Below, piece by piece: positions 5,534 through 12,357 of a stretch of 12,357 nucleotides of DNA (position 1 is the stretch's first letter; each line of letters opens with the position of its first letter). This DNA comes from CAZFAP01 sp964516325 (GTDB taxonomy: Bacteria > Auribacterota > JABMQX01), in assembly GCA_964516325.1 (NCBI GenBank), contig CAZFAP010000147.1:1-12357 (forward strand), given 5' to 3'. The position numbers and the translations under genes are program-made. The notes under the pieces are model-generated. The model was given only the letters and a program-made list of their open reading frames with translations. It had not been told where the DNA came from and did not search any database.

Positions 5534-8391
5534 CACAAGCTCCTGAGATATTCAATCAAATCGTTCAGTTGGTCCTTTGTCATATCGTTCACGTAACCGT
5601 GCTGATCTTTCGGGTTGTATCTCGTCCAAATCTCCTCCAGGCTCTCCGCGCGACCGTCGTGGAGATAAGGAGCAGCTTCGTAAATGTTGTTGAGATGCGG
5701 AACATCGAACTCTGCTTTCGCATCGAGGGGCGACCTCGTGCCAACGTCAAACTTCTGACAGTTCGTGTAATACGGGGCGGCATGGCAGGTGATGCAGCGC
5801 CCCTCCGGCGGAATGATTCTGCCGTCGTTCGTCACGGTTCGTTCGAAGAGCGCTTTACCGCGGGACTGTGGAGGGGTTAATCCCTCTGGATGCCGGTAGC
5901 GGTTGGGTGGGCGAGGAATCGTCGTTACGTACAGGTCCAGCGCAGCCAGTTGCTCCGGCGTGAACGGGTCAATCCGCGTGAAGAAGACCGCCAGTCTCGC
6001 GCCGCATTGACGGCTCAAAGAAGGGTTAATGCCGCTCCACTTGAACGGAGCCGTGTCGAGAATTCCCCGCAGCGTCCGGTTGTCAACGGGATTGAGGCCG
6101 ACTCCGTCCGGCTCGATGTCGTAAGTGAGTCCGTCCACGTTCCCGTCGGGGTGGCAGGAATGACACGAGAACTGCCTCTGGAATGTCGTCTCCGCCCCGT
6201 GGAAAACCATCTGCCCCAAGCGCGCCTCCGTAATCTCCTTCGGTCCGCCGAGGTCAATGGAACCCACGGCTTCCTGTTCGGCAGTGTCTATTATCGTGAG
6301 AGCGTCGTCTGCCGCCGAAGCAACGTACACGAACTTCCCGTCCGGGGAAATCGCGAGGCCCCGCGGGTTTTTGCCCGTTCGGATGCGCCGAACGACGAAT
6401 TTCGTTGGCATGCCCAGATGATTCGGGATAATGTCCCTCCGCTCTTCCTCGCTCGCATTCTTCAGAATAGCGGTCAGCTTGTTCAGGTCCACCACCGCAA
6501 CCTCCTCAACGCCCCCGCCAGTCACATAAGCGAACCCTCCATCGGGCGCGATCACCACATCCGTCGGATCCGCAAAGTAGTCGTTCGGCTCGTCGAGGAG
6601 AACCTGGTCAACTCGCCCATCCTTCCACAGAATGCCCAGACCGTTTGTGATCACCCAGCCTTGCACGATGCGAGTCATGGGAACCACATTTTTCGTCCGC
6701 AGAAGCGTCACGAGCGCGAACTCCCCGTCGGGCGAGAAATCAATCCCCTGAACAAGGTTGGCGTCCGGGACTATTGTCCGGTTGGCTACCCGACCATCCT
6801 CAGCACCGATGACGGTCACTTCCGACAGGGAAGTGCCTCGGAATGGAATGAAATGCGATAGGTTGTTCGTCACATGGAGGAACTTTCCGTCGGGCGACCG
6901 GTCAATCGCCCAGGGTCCTCGACCCGCTGGAAGACGCTTGACCTCTGTCAATTTTCGGGCATCAATCACCGACACGTCTCCCGTCGCCGCGTTCGCAACG
7001 TAGAGGGTATCGCCAGCGATGTCGGTCATTACCCCGTGCGGCTCGTCGCCCACCGCAATGGTCGCCGCAACCTTCCTCGCAGTGAGGTCCACGACGGAAA
7101 CGGTGTCGGAGCCGCGGTTGGAGACGTATGCTATCGTGCCCTCCGGGTTGAGACAAACGCCGTGAGGCTGGTGGCCAACGTCAATCTCAGCGACGACGTT
7201 CCGGCTCTCAAGGTTCACCATCACAAGCGCGTCAGACCCCTCGCACGTGACGTAGGCGAGCTTCCCGTCTCTCGAAATCGTCAGGTTGAACGGGGTCTTG
7301 TATCGCAGCGTAACGGATTTCGGTTTCAGGGATTTTCTGGGATGAGCGATCTTCGCCGACGCTGCGTCGAAATCGAAATTCTCGGCGAGAACGGGGCATT
7401 GGCCGTTGTGGCAGGAAACGCATGTCTCTTTGCTCGGGAGGACAAGCCCGGCGGCTATAGCCGCGTCCCGATTCCGCATCATCGAGTCCTTGGAATACTC
7501 GCTGCCGGGCCCGTGGCACGATTCGCACTGGACGCCTTGCTCAACCTCCAAGGACTCTCCAAAACTCCACGGTTTCTCACCGAAACCTGTTGCGTGGCAG
7601 CGGAGGCATTCCGTCAACCCCTGCGGATTGCCCGAAAGGCCCGCCCCGGCCGCGGCGTCCCAGGCGCGGTCAGTAGCAAGAACGGCGTAGGCTTGAGCGT
7701 GCGCTGACTGCGCCCATAACCCGAATTGGTCTCCCTTTTCAGCCTCAGAATGACATTGGGCACAAGTTCTCACGCCGACGAGACTCGGCTTAGTGTCAAC
7801 GGATGACAGCGGGACCGACGGTCGCATGACAAGGTCACTCCCCTTGTGGGAAATCGTTCTCAGAGCCTCCTCGTAATTGAACTCCGCACTGCCAAGCACT
7901 TTCTTGTGCGTGTCCTTGAGCCTGTGGCATATCGTGCAGTCCTGGGAAGTCGGGATCGGCAGCATCGGATAAGCCGATACACTTCCGCTCTTCATAGCCT
8001 CCACGTGGTTGCTGGAGCGACCATGGCAGACCTCGCATTGCACTCCATCTTCCCTATGGAACGTCGGGTCAAGTTGCCATGGCTCCGCTGTCGAAGCAGT
8101 CGAGTGGCAGCCCAGGCAAATCGGGCTTTCCCTCGGCTCCACGTCCACGCCCGAAATCCGCGCGATTTCGTAAGCCTGGGGAAGACTCAGAGTCGCATAA
8201 GCCTGAGCGTGTTTTGAAAGTCGCCAGATGCTATATTGATCGCTCCCCTTGCCTCCTCCGTGGCACGCAGCGCACTCTCTTGCGCCGACGTAGAACGAGG
8301 GCTTTGGACGCTGCGGCGCCCAGGCGGGAAAAGTGAGAGCCAGCGCGACAGCGATGACAACCACAATTCCAATCGGAGAGTATCTCGCCAT
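5533..8391 (-). CDS. Decaheme c-type cytochrome fusion: duplicated tetraheme c554-like modules, YVTN beta-propeller, MauG/cytochrome c peroxidase-like domain
   Basis: This is a 952-residue exported protein. A hydrophobic signal segment (residues 8-24) ends near AWAPQ. Ten CxxCH heme sites begin at Cys 40, 92, 119, 152, 210, 262, 289, 324, 743 and 866. The first eight fall into two similar tetraheme units (about 36-157 and 205-329) with matching order and neighbours: GxRxCAxCH, HAQAYA, GVQCExCHG and a fourth CxxCH. They resemble the cytochrome c554 family. Residues ~360-715 form a YVTN/cytochrome-d1-like propeller (VSNRGSDTVSVVDL, YVANAATGDVSVIDA, VYVASAADDALTIID). Residues ~720-952 carry the last two hemes and AAPYLHDGRAESLEEIW, a typical MauG/diheme peroxidase signature. 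The ribosome binding site is weak, and the ATG lies 12 bases after the upstream stop. Electron transfer in the periplasm or outside the cell is expected. Substrate and direction of flow are unknown. Confidence 0.92.
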   Translation of the reverse strand: MARYSPIGIVVVIAVALALTFPAWAPQRPKPSFYVGARECAACHGGGKGSDQYSIWRLSKHAQAYATLSLPQAYEIARISGVDVEPRESPICLGCHSTASTAEPWQLDPTFHREDGVQCEVCHGRSSNHVEAMKSGSVSAYPMLPIPTSQDCTICHRLKDTHKKVLGSAEFNYEEALRTISHKGSDLVMRPSVPLSSVDTKPSLVGVRTCAQCHSEAEKGDQFGLWAQSAHAQAYAVLATDRAWDAAAGAGLSGNPQGLTECLRCHATGFGEKPWSFGESLEVEQGVQCESCHGPGSEYSKDSMMRNRDAAIAAGLVLPSKETCVSCHNGQCPVLAENFDFDAASAKIAHPRKSLKPKSVTLRYKTPFNLTISRDGKLAYVTCEGSDALVMVNLESRNVVAEIDVGHQPHGVCLNPEGTIAYVSNRGSDTVSVVDLTARKVAATIAVGDEPHGVMTDIAGDTLYVANAATGDVSVIDARKLTEVKRLPAGRGPWAIDRSPDGKFLHVTNNLSHFIPFRGTSLSEVTVIGAEDGRVANRTIVPDANLVQGIDFSPDGEFALVTLLRTKNVVPMTRIVQGWVITNGLGILWKDGRVDQVLLDEPNDYFADPTDVVIAPDGGFAYVTGGGVEEVAVVDLNKLTAILKNASEEERRDIIPNHLGMPTKFVVRRIRTGKNPRGLAISPDGKFVYVASAADDALTIIDTAEQEAVGSIDLGGPKEITEARLGQMVFHGAETTFQRQFSCHSCHPDGNVDGLTYDIEPDGVGLNPVDNRTLRGILDTAPFKWSGINPSLSRQCGARLAVFFTRIDPFTPEQLAALDLYVTTIPRPPNRYRHPEGLTPPQSRGKALFERTVTNDGRIIPPEGRCITCHAAPYYTNCQKFDVGTRSPLDAKAEFDVPHLNNIYEAAPYLHDGRAESLEEIWTRYNPKDQHGYVNDMTKDQLNDLIEYLRSL

Positions 8392-8403
8392 AGCGTCCGT
8401 CTG

Positions 8404-10032
8404 TTATTCCCTCGGCTCCTCGACGGTCAAAATCTGGTCTGCTTTTACGTTCGTTAGAACCTGCACCCGACCGCTCGGCCAGCGGATTTCGAGCCTGACA
8501 GCCTCCGTCTGGTCCTTCAAGCCGAAATGCACCCGAACGTCGCTCGTCGAAAGATACGATGAACCCGACTTCACGTCCGCGATCTGAGCCAAATCACCCG
8601 CCGTAATACGAATTCGCGCGCCTATCCCGCAGCGATTGCTTTTTCTGCCGACCGTCCGGATAGTGAGCCAGTGGTTGCGGTTTCCTCCGTCGTTCCGCAG
8701 GAGAATCGCGGGGCCATTGAGGTTGAGAATGAGTATGTCAATGTCGCCGTCGTTATCGTAATCGCCCACGGCGGCGCCGCGGCCAATGTATTTCTGCGAG
8801 AAGTACTCGCCAGACATTGCGGAGACATCAACGAACCTTTGCCCGCGGTCATTCCTGAGCAGGACGTCCTCCTGTTCCTCCAGGCGATGAGCATTCCCGT
8901 TGGTGATGAAGAAATCGAGGTAACCATCATTGTCGTAATCCAAAAGGTTGCCAGACCAGTGATGGTACTGGCCAACGACGGAAGCAAGCCCCATAAGGTT
9001 GCTCCTCTCCTCAAACAGCCCATTTCCGAGGTTGCGGTAAACACAGCAGTAGTTCAAATCCGGGACGGTCAAATCCATCAGACCGTCGCGGTCTATGTCC
9101 CCGAATTCGGGACCCATGGCGGACGTCGCCTCGCCATTTTGACCGAAAGCCGTGCCGGACATGAGCGCTATCTCCCGAAAAGTGCCGTCACCGTTATTGG
9201 AATAGAGGTAGTTCTCCATAGAATCGTTCGACACGAAAACATCCATGTCCCCGTCGTTGTCGTAGTCCCCGGAGGTGATTCCCATCGCCCGCCCTTCCGG
9301 ATTGTAAACACCGGCTTTCTGCGTTACATCCTCGAACGTGCCGTCTCCCTTGTTGCGGTAAAGAATGTCCGGCTGACCTTTATACGACAGGGGACCGGGA
9401 AAATTGTCTGCCGCGTAGTAATAATGATAGTCAGGATCGTACGCGAGATAATTGCCTGCGTACAGATCAAGAAACCCGTCGTTATCGTAGTCGAGCCATG
9501 TCGCGCCGATCCCCCACAGGTCGCTGGTAACTCTCGCCTTCTTGCTTACGTCGGTGAACGTGCTGTCGCCGTTGTTGTGATAGAGAACGTCGGGACCGTA
9601 GTTGGCCACGAATAGGTCCATATGACCATCGTTGTCGTAGTCGGCGGCGTAGGCGCCCATCCCAAATCCGTCCTCCTTACTGATCCCGGCTTCCTGGGAG
9701 ACATTCGTGAAGGTCCCGTCCCTGTTGTTGCGATAAAGCGCGTCCTTTAGCTTTCCCGCCATGTGCCTTCCGCTTGGGTGGCTCACCACTCTATCGTAGC
9801 AACCATTCACCAAATAAATGTCGAGGTATCCGTCGTTGTTGTAGTCGAAAAAGGCGCACCCGGCGCCGCTCGATTCGACAATCGAGTCGAGCTTGTCATC
9901 GCCGAAACTGTGGATAAAGCGGACCCCTGCCTCCTCCGTCACGTCGGTGAAGATAGGCAGCCGTTCCGCCGCCAACAACACCGGCGCAAGGACGAGAACG
10001 ATCAATCCTACAGGCAGAGAGAGCTTGCGCAT
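8404..10032 (-). CDS. Exported FG-GAP repeat protein with C-terminal ASPIC/UnbV domain (CRTAC1-like)
   Basis: The product is 542 residues from the ATG at 10032, supported by GGGAAG at 10037-10042. An in-frame TTG at 10065 would add a charged extension inside the upstream gene and is less likely. The signal peptide is about residues 1-22 (PVGLIVLVLAPVLLAAE). Seven FG-GAP-type repeats follow at about 61-435, each with a calcium-binding DxDxDGxxD loop: FFDYNNDGYLDIY, ADYDNDGHMDLF, LDYDNDGFLDLY, GDYDNDGDMDVF, GDIDRDGLMDLT, LDYDNDGYLDFF and GDYDNDGDIDIL. This predicts an integrin-alpha-like propeller stabilised by calcium. The final ~95 residues (NHWLTIRTVGRKSNRCGIGA to RLEIRWPSGRVQ) match the ASPIC/UnbV domain. 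It starts one base after the stop of the HzsA-like gene. Family members are secreted and probably structural or binding proteins; no enzymatic residues are evident. Confidence 0.93.
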   Translation of the reverse strand: MRKLSLPVGLIVLVLAPVLLAAERLPIFTDVTEEAGVRFIHSFGDDKLDSIVESSGAGCAFFDYNNDGYLDIYLVNGCYDRVVSHPSGRHMAGKLKDALYRNNRDGTFTNVSQEAGISKEDGFGMGAYAADYDNDGHMDLFVANYGPDVLYHNNGDSTFTDVSKKARVTSDLWGIGATWLDYDNDGFLDLYAGNYLAYDPDYHYYYAADNFPGPLSYKGQPDILYRNKGDGTFEDVTQKAGVYNPEGRAMGITSGDYDNDGDMDVFVSNDSMENYLYSNNGDGTFREIALMSGTAFGQNGEATSAMGPEFGDIDRDGLMDLTVPDLNYCCVYRNLGNGLFEERSNLMGLASVVGQYHHWSGNLLDYDNDGYLDFFITNGNAHRLEEQEDVLLRNDRGQRFVDVSAMSGEYFSQKYIGRGAAVGDYDNDGDIDILILNLNGPAILLRNDGGNRNHWLTIRTVGRKSNRCGIGARIRITAGDLAQIADVKSGSSYLSTSDVRVHFGLKDQTEAVRLEIRWPSGRVQVLTNVKADQILTVEEPRE

Positions 10033-10033
10033 C

Positions 10034-12079
10034 TCACTTCCCTTTCTCCGCAGCTTTCTGCGCAATCGGCTCCTTCGCTACATCCTCGGCGCCGCCGGCG
10101 CGGTTGCTCCACTGCGCACCGAGGTCAACCCACTCAATAAACAGTTTCCGCTCCGCGTCGCTCAACGGCGCCTTCGGCGGCATGAGAGCAGGAGAGCTTG
10201 CAGTGCCGGAACCGGCTTCACGCTTGTCCAGGCGTTCTCCGAACAGGTGCCAGATGAGCGGGCTTTCCCGTGCACTGCCCGGTTTCACGTAACGTCCCCC
10301 AGCTCCCATTTCCTTCCCCTCCGGCGACGAGAGAAGTATCTCATAAGTGCGAGAGAACCGCAAGCCGGTGCCCCCGGCACCCCCCTCCTTCTCGTGCTCT
10401 GCGAGGTCCAATCGCGGATGCTCGCGCGCGTGGCACTCGATGCATCTCGCCTTGAGCACCGGCGAGATTTCGTGCTGAAAATCAACCGTCCGACGCTTCT
10501 CAGGCAGCGCGGTCAGCTCGACCGGCGGCTTCGTTACCGCCTCGGGCAAACGGTTGGGAGGAGTCAGCTCCCGGTCTTCGTGGCACCCGATGCAGCCGCG
10601 AGCCTCCTTCGGCATCGCCCACATCCAGTTCTTATGCGTTGCCACCGCCGTCCCCTTTTCGTCGAGAATCTGGAACGCCACAGGAGTCCCCGCGGGCACC
10701 CGGATGTAGAACGACCCATCGTTGTGTATCGGGGCTTCGCCCAGAATCCGCCTCGGACCGAACCAAGTCAGGGAAAACTCGCTCGCACCGGCGACGGCGC
10801 CCGAAGGCCGCCGCTCAACTTGCCGAGACACACCGCCGCGCCGCAAAGGTATCCCTTCGACCACGCGCACCTGACGAAGCGAACCCCGCGCAATTCGCTT
10901 CACTTCCGGAAGCTCGGAAATGTAGCAGTTCAGGCAGTAGAGGTCCCCATAGTCGAAATCGTAATTCACCACGCTCGACCGCCCCTTCGGCCTGGGACGC
11001 GGCAGAACCGCCGAGGCTTCCACCTCATGCCAATCCGTGTTGTCGAACACCCTTCCTGCTATTTCCCCCGTTTCCGGCGACACCTCGAACAGCCCATACG
11101 TCCCGCCCTGCTCATTCTTCCTGTGCGAGACAACGAGCTTCCCGTCGGGAAGAAGCGAGGGCGAATGGAAGAAACCACCGGGGTCCCTCGCAACGACCCT
11201 GTGCCACTTCAGATTACGACGTAAGTTGACCGCGGCGATGCTCCCACCTCCGAGAGGCTCGCCTCCGTCCGACTCAACAAAATAAATCCAGCCGGTTTCC
11301 GCAAATGCGGGTCCGGACTTCAACACAGGCAGCTCATGATTTCCATAGAACGGGAAAAGGTCGGTCCCGTCGGTGTTCACCGTCAGAAGCGAGAAGAGCC
11401 CATCTGGAGAGTATCGGTCTCCATACCGCTGCCAACTGGTGAAGAGGATTCTGCCGTCCGGGAGGACTGTCGGATCGAAATCGGCGCTGAGGTTGAAACT
11501 GATTCGCCGAAGGTTTCTTCCGCTCAGTTCGCAGGTGTAGAGAGACCAGGCAGGACCGGCGCCAGACTCGTTGACCGCGCCCGCCGCGTCGCTCGCAAAG
11601 ACCACCTGGTCTCTCGGTTCTATGTTGTCGAGCGTATAAATGCTCGGCAGATAAGTCGGCGTAATGCAGTCCGCTGGAAGTTCGACGATGCGCCGCTTGT
11701 TCGACCCGTCAACCTCCATCTCCCATACGTTCCAGGGTTCGTCGCTCGCTTTCTTGCCCGCGAAAACAACCCGTTTGCCGTCGAAAGAGACGACAGGCGA
11801 GCACGCAGACGCAAATTCCGGTGTAAGGATGCGAAGCGACGAGCCCCGCTCGGCAAGATCAATGGAAGCAATGCGGCTTCCGGGGACGTTCCGGAGCGGC
11901 GGCAGAAACTTCTCACCGCGTTCCGACTTCGCAGGCAGCGCTTCCTTCGGAACTTGCGTCAGAACGACGCGTCCAGCCCAACGCGCTGACTCTCCCCCTT
12001 CGCCGCAATGGAATTCTCCGCAAGCCACGAAGAAAAACCCAATAAGATAGCCAACATGTCTCATAAACGTTCTCTGCAT
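10034..12079 (-). CDS. HzsA-like exported diheme c-type cytochrome: TolB/PD40 propeller, hydrazine-synthase-alpha-like middle domain, PSCyt1-like C-terminal heme domain
   Basis: This is a 681-residue product and the first gene of the operon. The ATG at 12079 has GGAAAG seven bases upstream; an alternative ATG at 12064 is less well supported. The N-terminus is hydrophobic (YLIGFFFVACGE) and could be a lipoprotein signal with Cys20. Residues ~60-360 form a TolB/PD40 propeller (SPVVSFDGKRVVFAG, FDPTVLPDGRILFTS, SPSLLPDGKLVVSH). Then come PRPRPKGRSSVVN, a YCLNCY motif and a beta domain with NDGSFYIRVPAGTPVAFQ, ending in heme site CIGCH (Cys496). A second heme site, CIECH (Cys546), starts a planctomycete-cytochrome-like end with YVKPGSARESPLIWHL and MPPKAPLSDAERKLFIEWVD. 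This order equals that of the hydrazine synthase alpha subunit and its many non-anammox relatives. The residue four after His500 is Glu; I recall Tyr as the special heme ligand in HzsA, so hydrazine chemistry is not implied. Confidence 0.9.
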   Translation of the reverse strand: MQRTFMRHVGYLIGFFFVACGEFHCGEGGESARWAGRVVLTQVPKEALPAKSERGEKFLPPLRNVPGSRIASIDLAERGSSLRILTPEFASACSPVVSFDGKRVVFAGKKASDEPWNVWEMEVDGSNKRRIVELPADCITPTYLPSIYTLDNIEPRDQVVFASDAAGAVNESGAGPAWSLYTCELSGRNLRRISFNLSADFDPTVLPDGRILFTSWQRYGDRYSPDGLFSLLTVNTDGTDLFPFYGNHELPVLKSGPAFAETGWIYFVESDGGEPLGGGSIAAVNLRRNLKWHRVVARDPGGFFHSPSLLPDGKLVVSHRKNEQGGTYGLFEVSPETGEIAGRVFDNTDWHEVEASAVLPRPRPKGRSSVVNYDFDYGDLYCLNCYISELPEVKRIARGSLRQVRVVEGIPLRRGGVSRQVERRPSGAVAGASEFSLTWFGPRRILGEAPIHNDGSFYIRVPAGTPVAFQILDEKGTAVATHKNWMWAMPKEARGCIGCHEDRELTPPNRLPEAVTKPPVELTALPEKRRTVDFQHEISPVLKARCIECHAREHPRLDLAEHEKEGGAGGTGLRFSRTYEILLSSPEGKEMGAGGRYVKPGSARESPLIWHLFGERLDKREAGSGTASSPALMPPKAPLSDAERKLFIEWVDLGAQWSNRAGGAEDVAKEPIAQKAAEKGK

Positions 12080-12179
12080 ATCGCAGCTTTCCAGAACCTA
12101 CGGCCACGAGCCGCCATGCGCCCGGTCGGCAGTGATTGGGGGCCGCCGCTCCGGACCGGTCTTGCCGCCCAGATACGAA

Positions 12180-12197
12180 TGTCCCGGCAATAGGACA
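12180..12197 (-). repeat. Inverted repeat at the start of the operon leader
   Basis: TGTCC at 12180-12184 and GGACA at 12193-12197 form a perfect five-pair stem with an eight-base spacer, about +5 to +22 from the predicted transcription start. The place suits an operator or a 5' hairpin, but the arms are short enough to occur by chance. Confidence 0.3.
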
Positions 12198-12207
12198 GGC
12201 CCACTGC

Positions 12208-12235
12208 ATTTTAGATAAAATCCCATCCGCGTCAA
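12208..12235 (-). promoter_or_regulatory. Probable sigma-70-type promoter of the six-gene operon
   Basis: On the minus strand, TTGACG (12230-12235) and TAAAAT (12208-12213) are separated by 16 bases. Each matches the consensus at five of six positions. The predicted start is near 12201, leaving a leader of about 120 bases before the ATG at 12079. The A/T-rich -10 area stands out from the GC-rich surroundings. Confidence 0.6.
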
Positions 12236-12357
12236 GAGCACTCTTCGCCGGGGTGTGGCTGTATTTCAGGAGGTTGCCATTCCCCGCAGGACCGGTACAA
12301 GCCCACCCTGACACTCGGCGGCCGTCACTACGGGGTAGGGTCGCCAGCCGGCTTCCA
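12236..12357. other. Region upstream of the operon promoter, no gene seen
   Basis: Nothing convincing is visible in these 122 bases. A plus-strand AGGAGG (about 12269-12274) directly touches a TTG that is open to the window edge, but there is no spacing for ribosome binding and no recognisable protein. Confidence 0.4.

Noticed and set aside
5890..7707. Two long plus-strand open frames (5890-6861 and 6874-7707).
   Set aside because: Both are antisense to the decaheme cytochrome, whose ten CxxCH motifs and propeller repeats prove the minus-strand reading.
8671..9615. Plus-strand frame rich in Val/Ile, which might look like a membrane or repeat protein.
   Set aside because: It is the mirror of the DxDxDGxxD repeats of the FG-GAP gene; Asp codons read backwards give Val/Ile.
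8740..9850. Recurrent DNA words such as gtcgttgtcgtagtc at irregular spacing, resembling a repeat array.
   Set aside because: They encode the calcium-binding loops of the FG-GAP repeats. Spacing and sequence vary and there are no unique spacers, so this is not CRISPR or a tandem DNA repeat.
9893..11224. 443-codon plus-strand frame.
   Set aside because: It is antisense to the FG-GAP and HzsA-like genes, has no recognisable domains and has an arginine-rich mirror composition.
10034..12079. Naming the first operon gene as true hydrazine synthase alpha (anammox).
   Set aside because: No partner subunits are present, the residue four after the heme-1 His is Glu, and HzsA-like proteins are widespread in bacteria that do not perform anammox.
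11913..12314. Minus-strand frame overlapping the promoter and the start of the HzsA-like gene.
   Set aside because: It overlaps the better-supported gene in another frame, covers the promoter and has no family motif.
12275..12357. Plus-strand TTG after AGGAGG, open to the window edge.
   Set aside because: The putative ribosome site touches the start codon with no spacing, and the short peptide has no recognisable character.

Overview
The window is GC-rich bacterial DNA. Its centre is a six-gene block on the minus strand (12079 down to 1661), with gaps or overlaps of only 1 to 59 bases, preceded by a good sigma-70-type promoter. All six products carry N-terminal export signals. The repertoire is planctomycete-type cytochrome c modules (PSCyt1-like ending), FG-GAP/ASPIC-UnbV proteins, a YVTN propeller fused to multiheme cytochrome, and a regulator-type propeller without a kinase. 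This mix suggests an environmental bacterium of the Planctomycetota, Acidobacteriota or a related uncultured lineage. The phylum cannot be fixed from this window, and there is no rRNA or tRNA in it.

Layout. Positions 1-681 (+): C-terminal end of a large secreted protein of the FG-GAP/ASPIC-UnbV type, cut by the window edge. Positions 682-958: intergenic, with a long near-perfect hairpin at 768-822. Positions 959-1573 (+): an orphan protein with one membrane helix at each end and a helical extracytoplasmic region, like a receptor sensor module without its signalling half. It converges on the minus-strand block. In transcription order the block encodes: an HzsA-like diheme propeller protein (12079-10034); an FG-GAP/ASPIC-UnbV protein (10032-8404); a decaheme fusion of two tetraheme c554-like modules, a YVTN propeller and a MauG/cytochrome-peroxidase-like end (8391-5533); a regulator-type propeller protein (5519-4380); and two paralogous periplasmic amino-acid-type binding proteins (4320-2941 and 2944-1661). 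Positions 12080-12357 hold the promoter and leader.

How the genes may work together (inference). The block would supply 12 c-type hemes on two proteins, four different beta-propeller scaffolds and two ligand-binding proteins, with no ABC permease or ATPase and no cytoplasmic enzyme. This fits an exported redox assembly with ligand-capture or sensing partners rather than an uptake system. The first protein has the three-part layout of the hydrazine synthase alpha subunit, but no other anammox gene is present, and the residue I recall as its special heme ligand is not Tyr here. The substrate is unknown. The last gene probably carries a one-base deletion in a G5 run near its 3' end.
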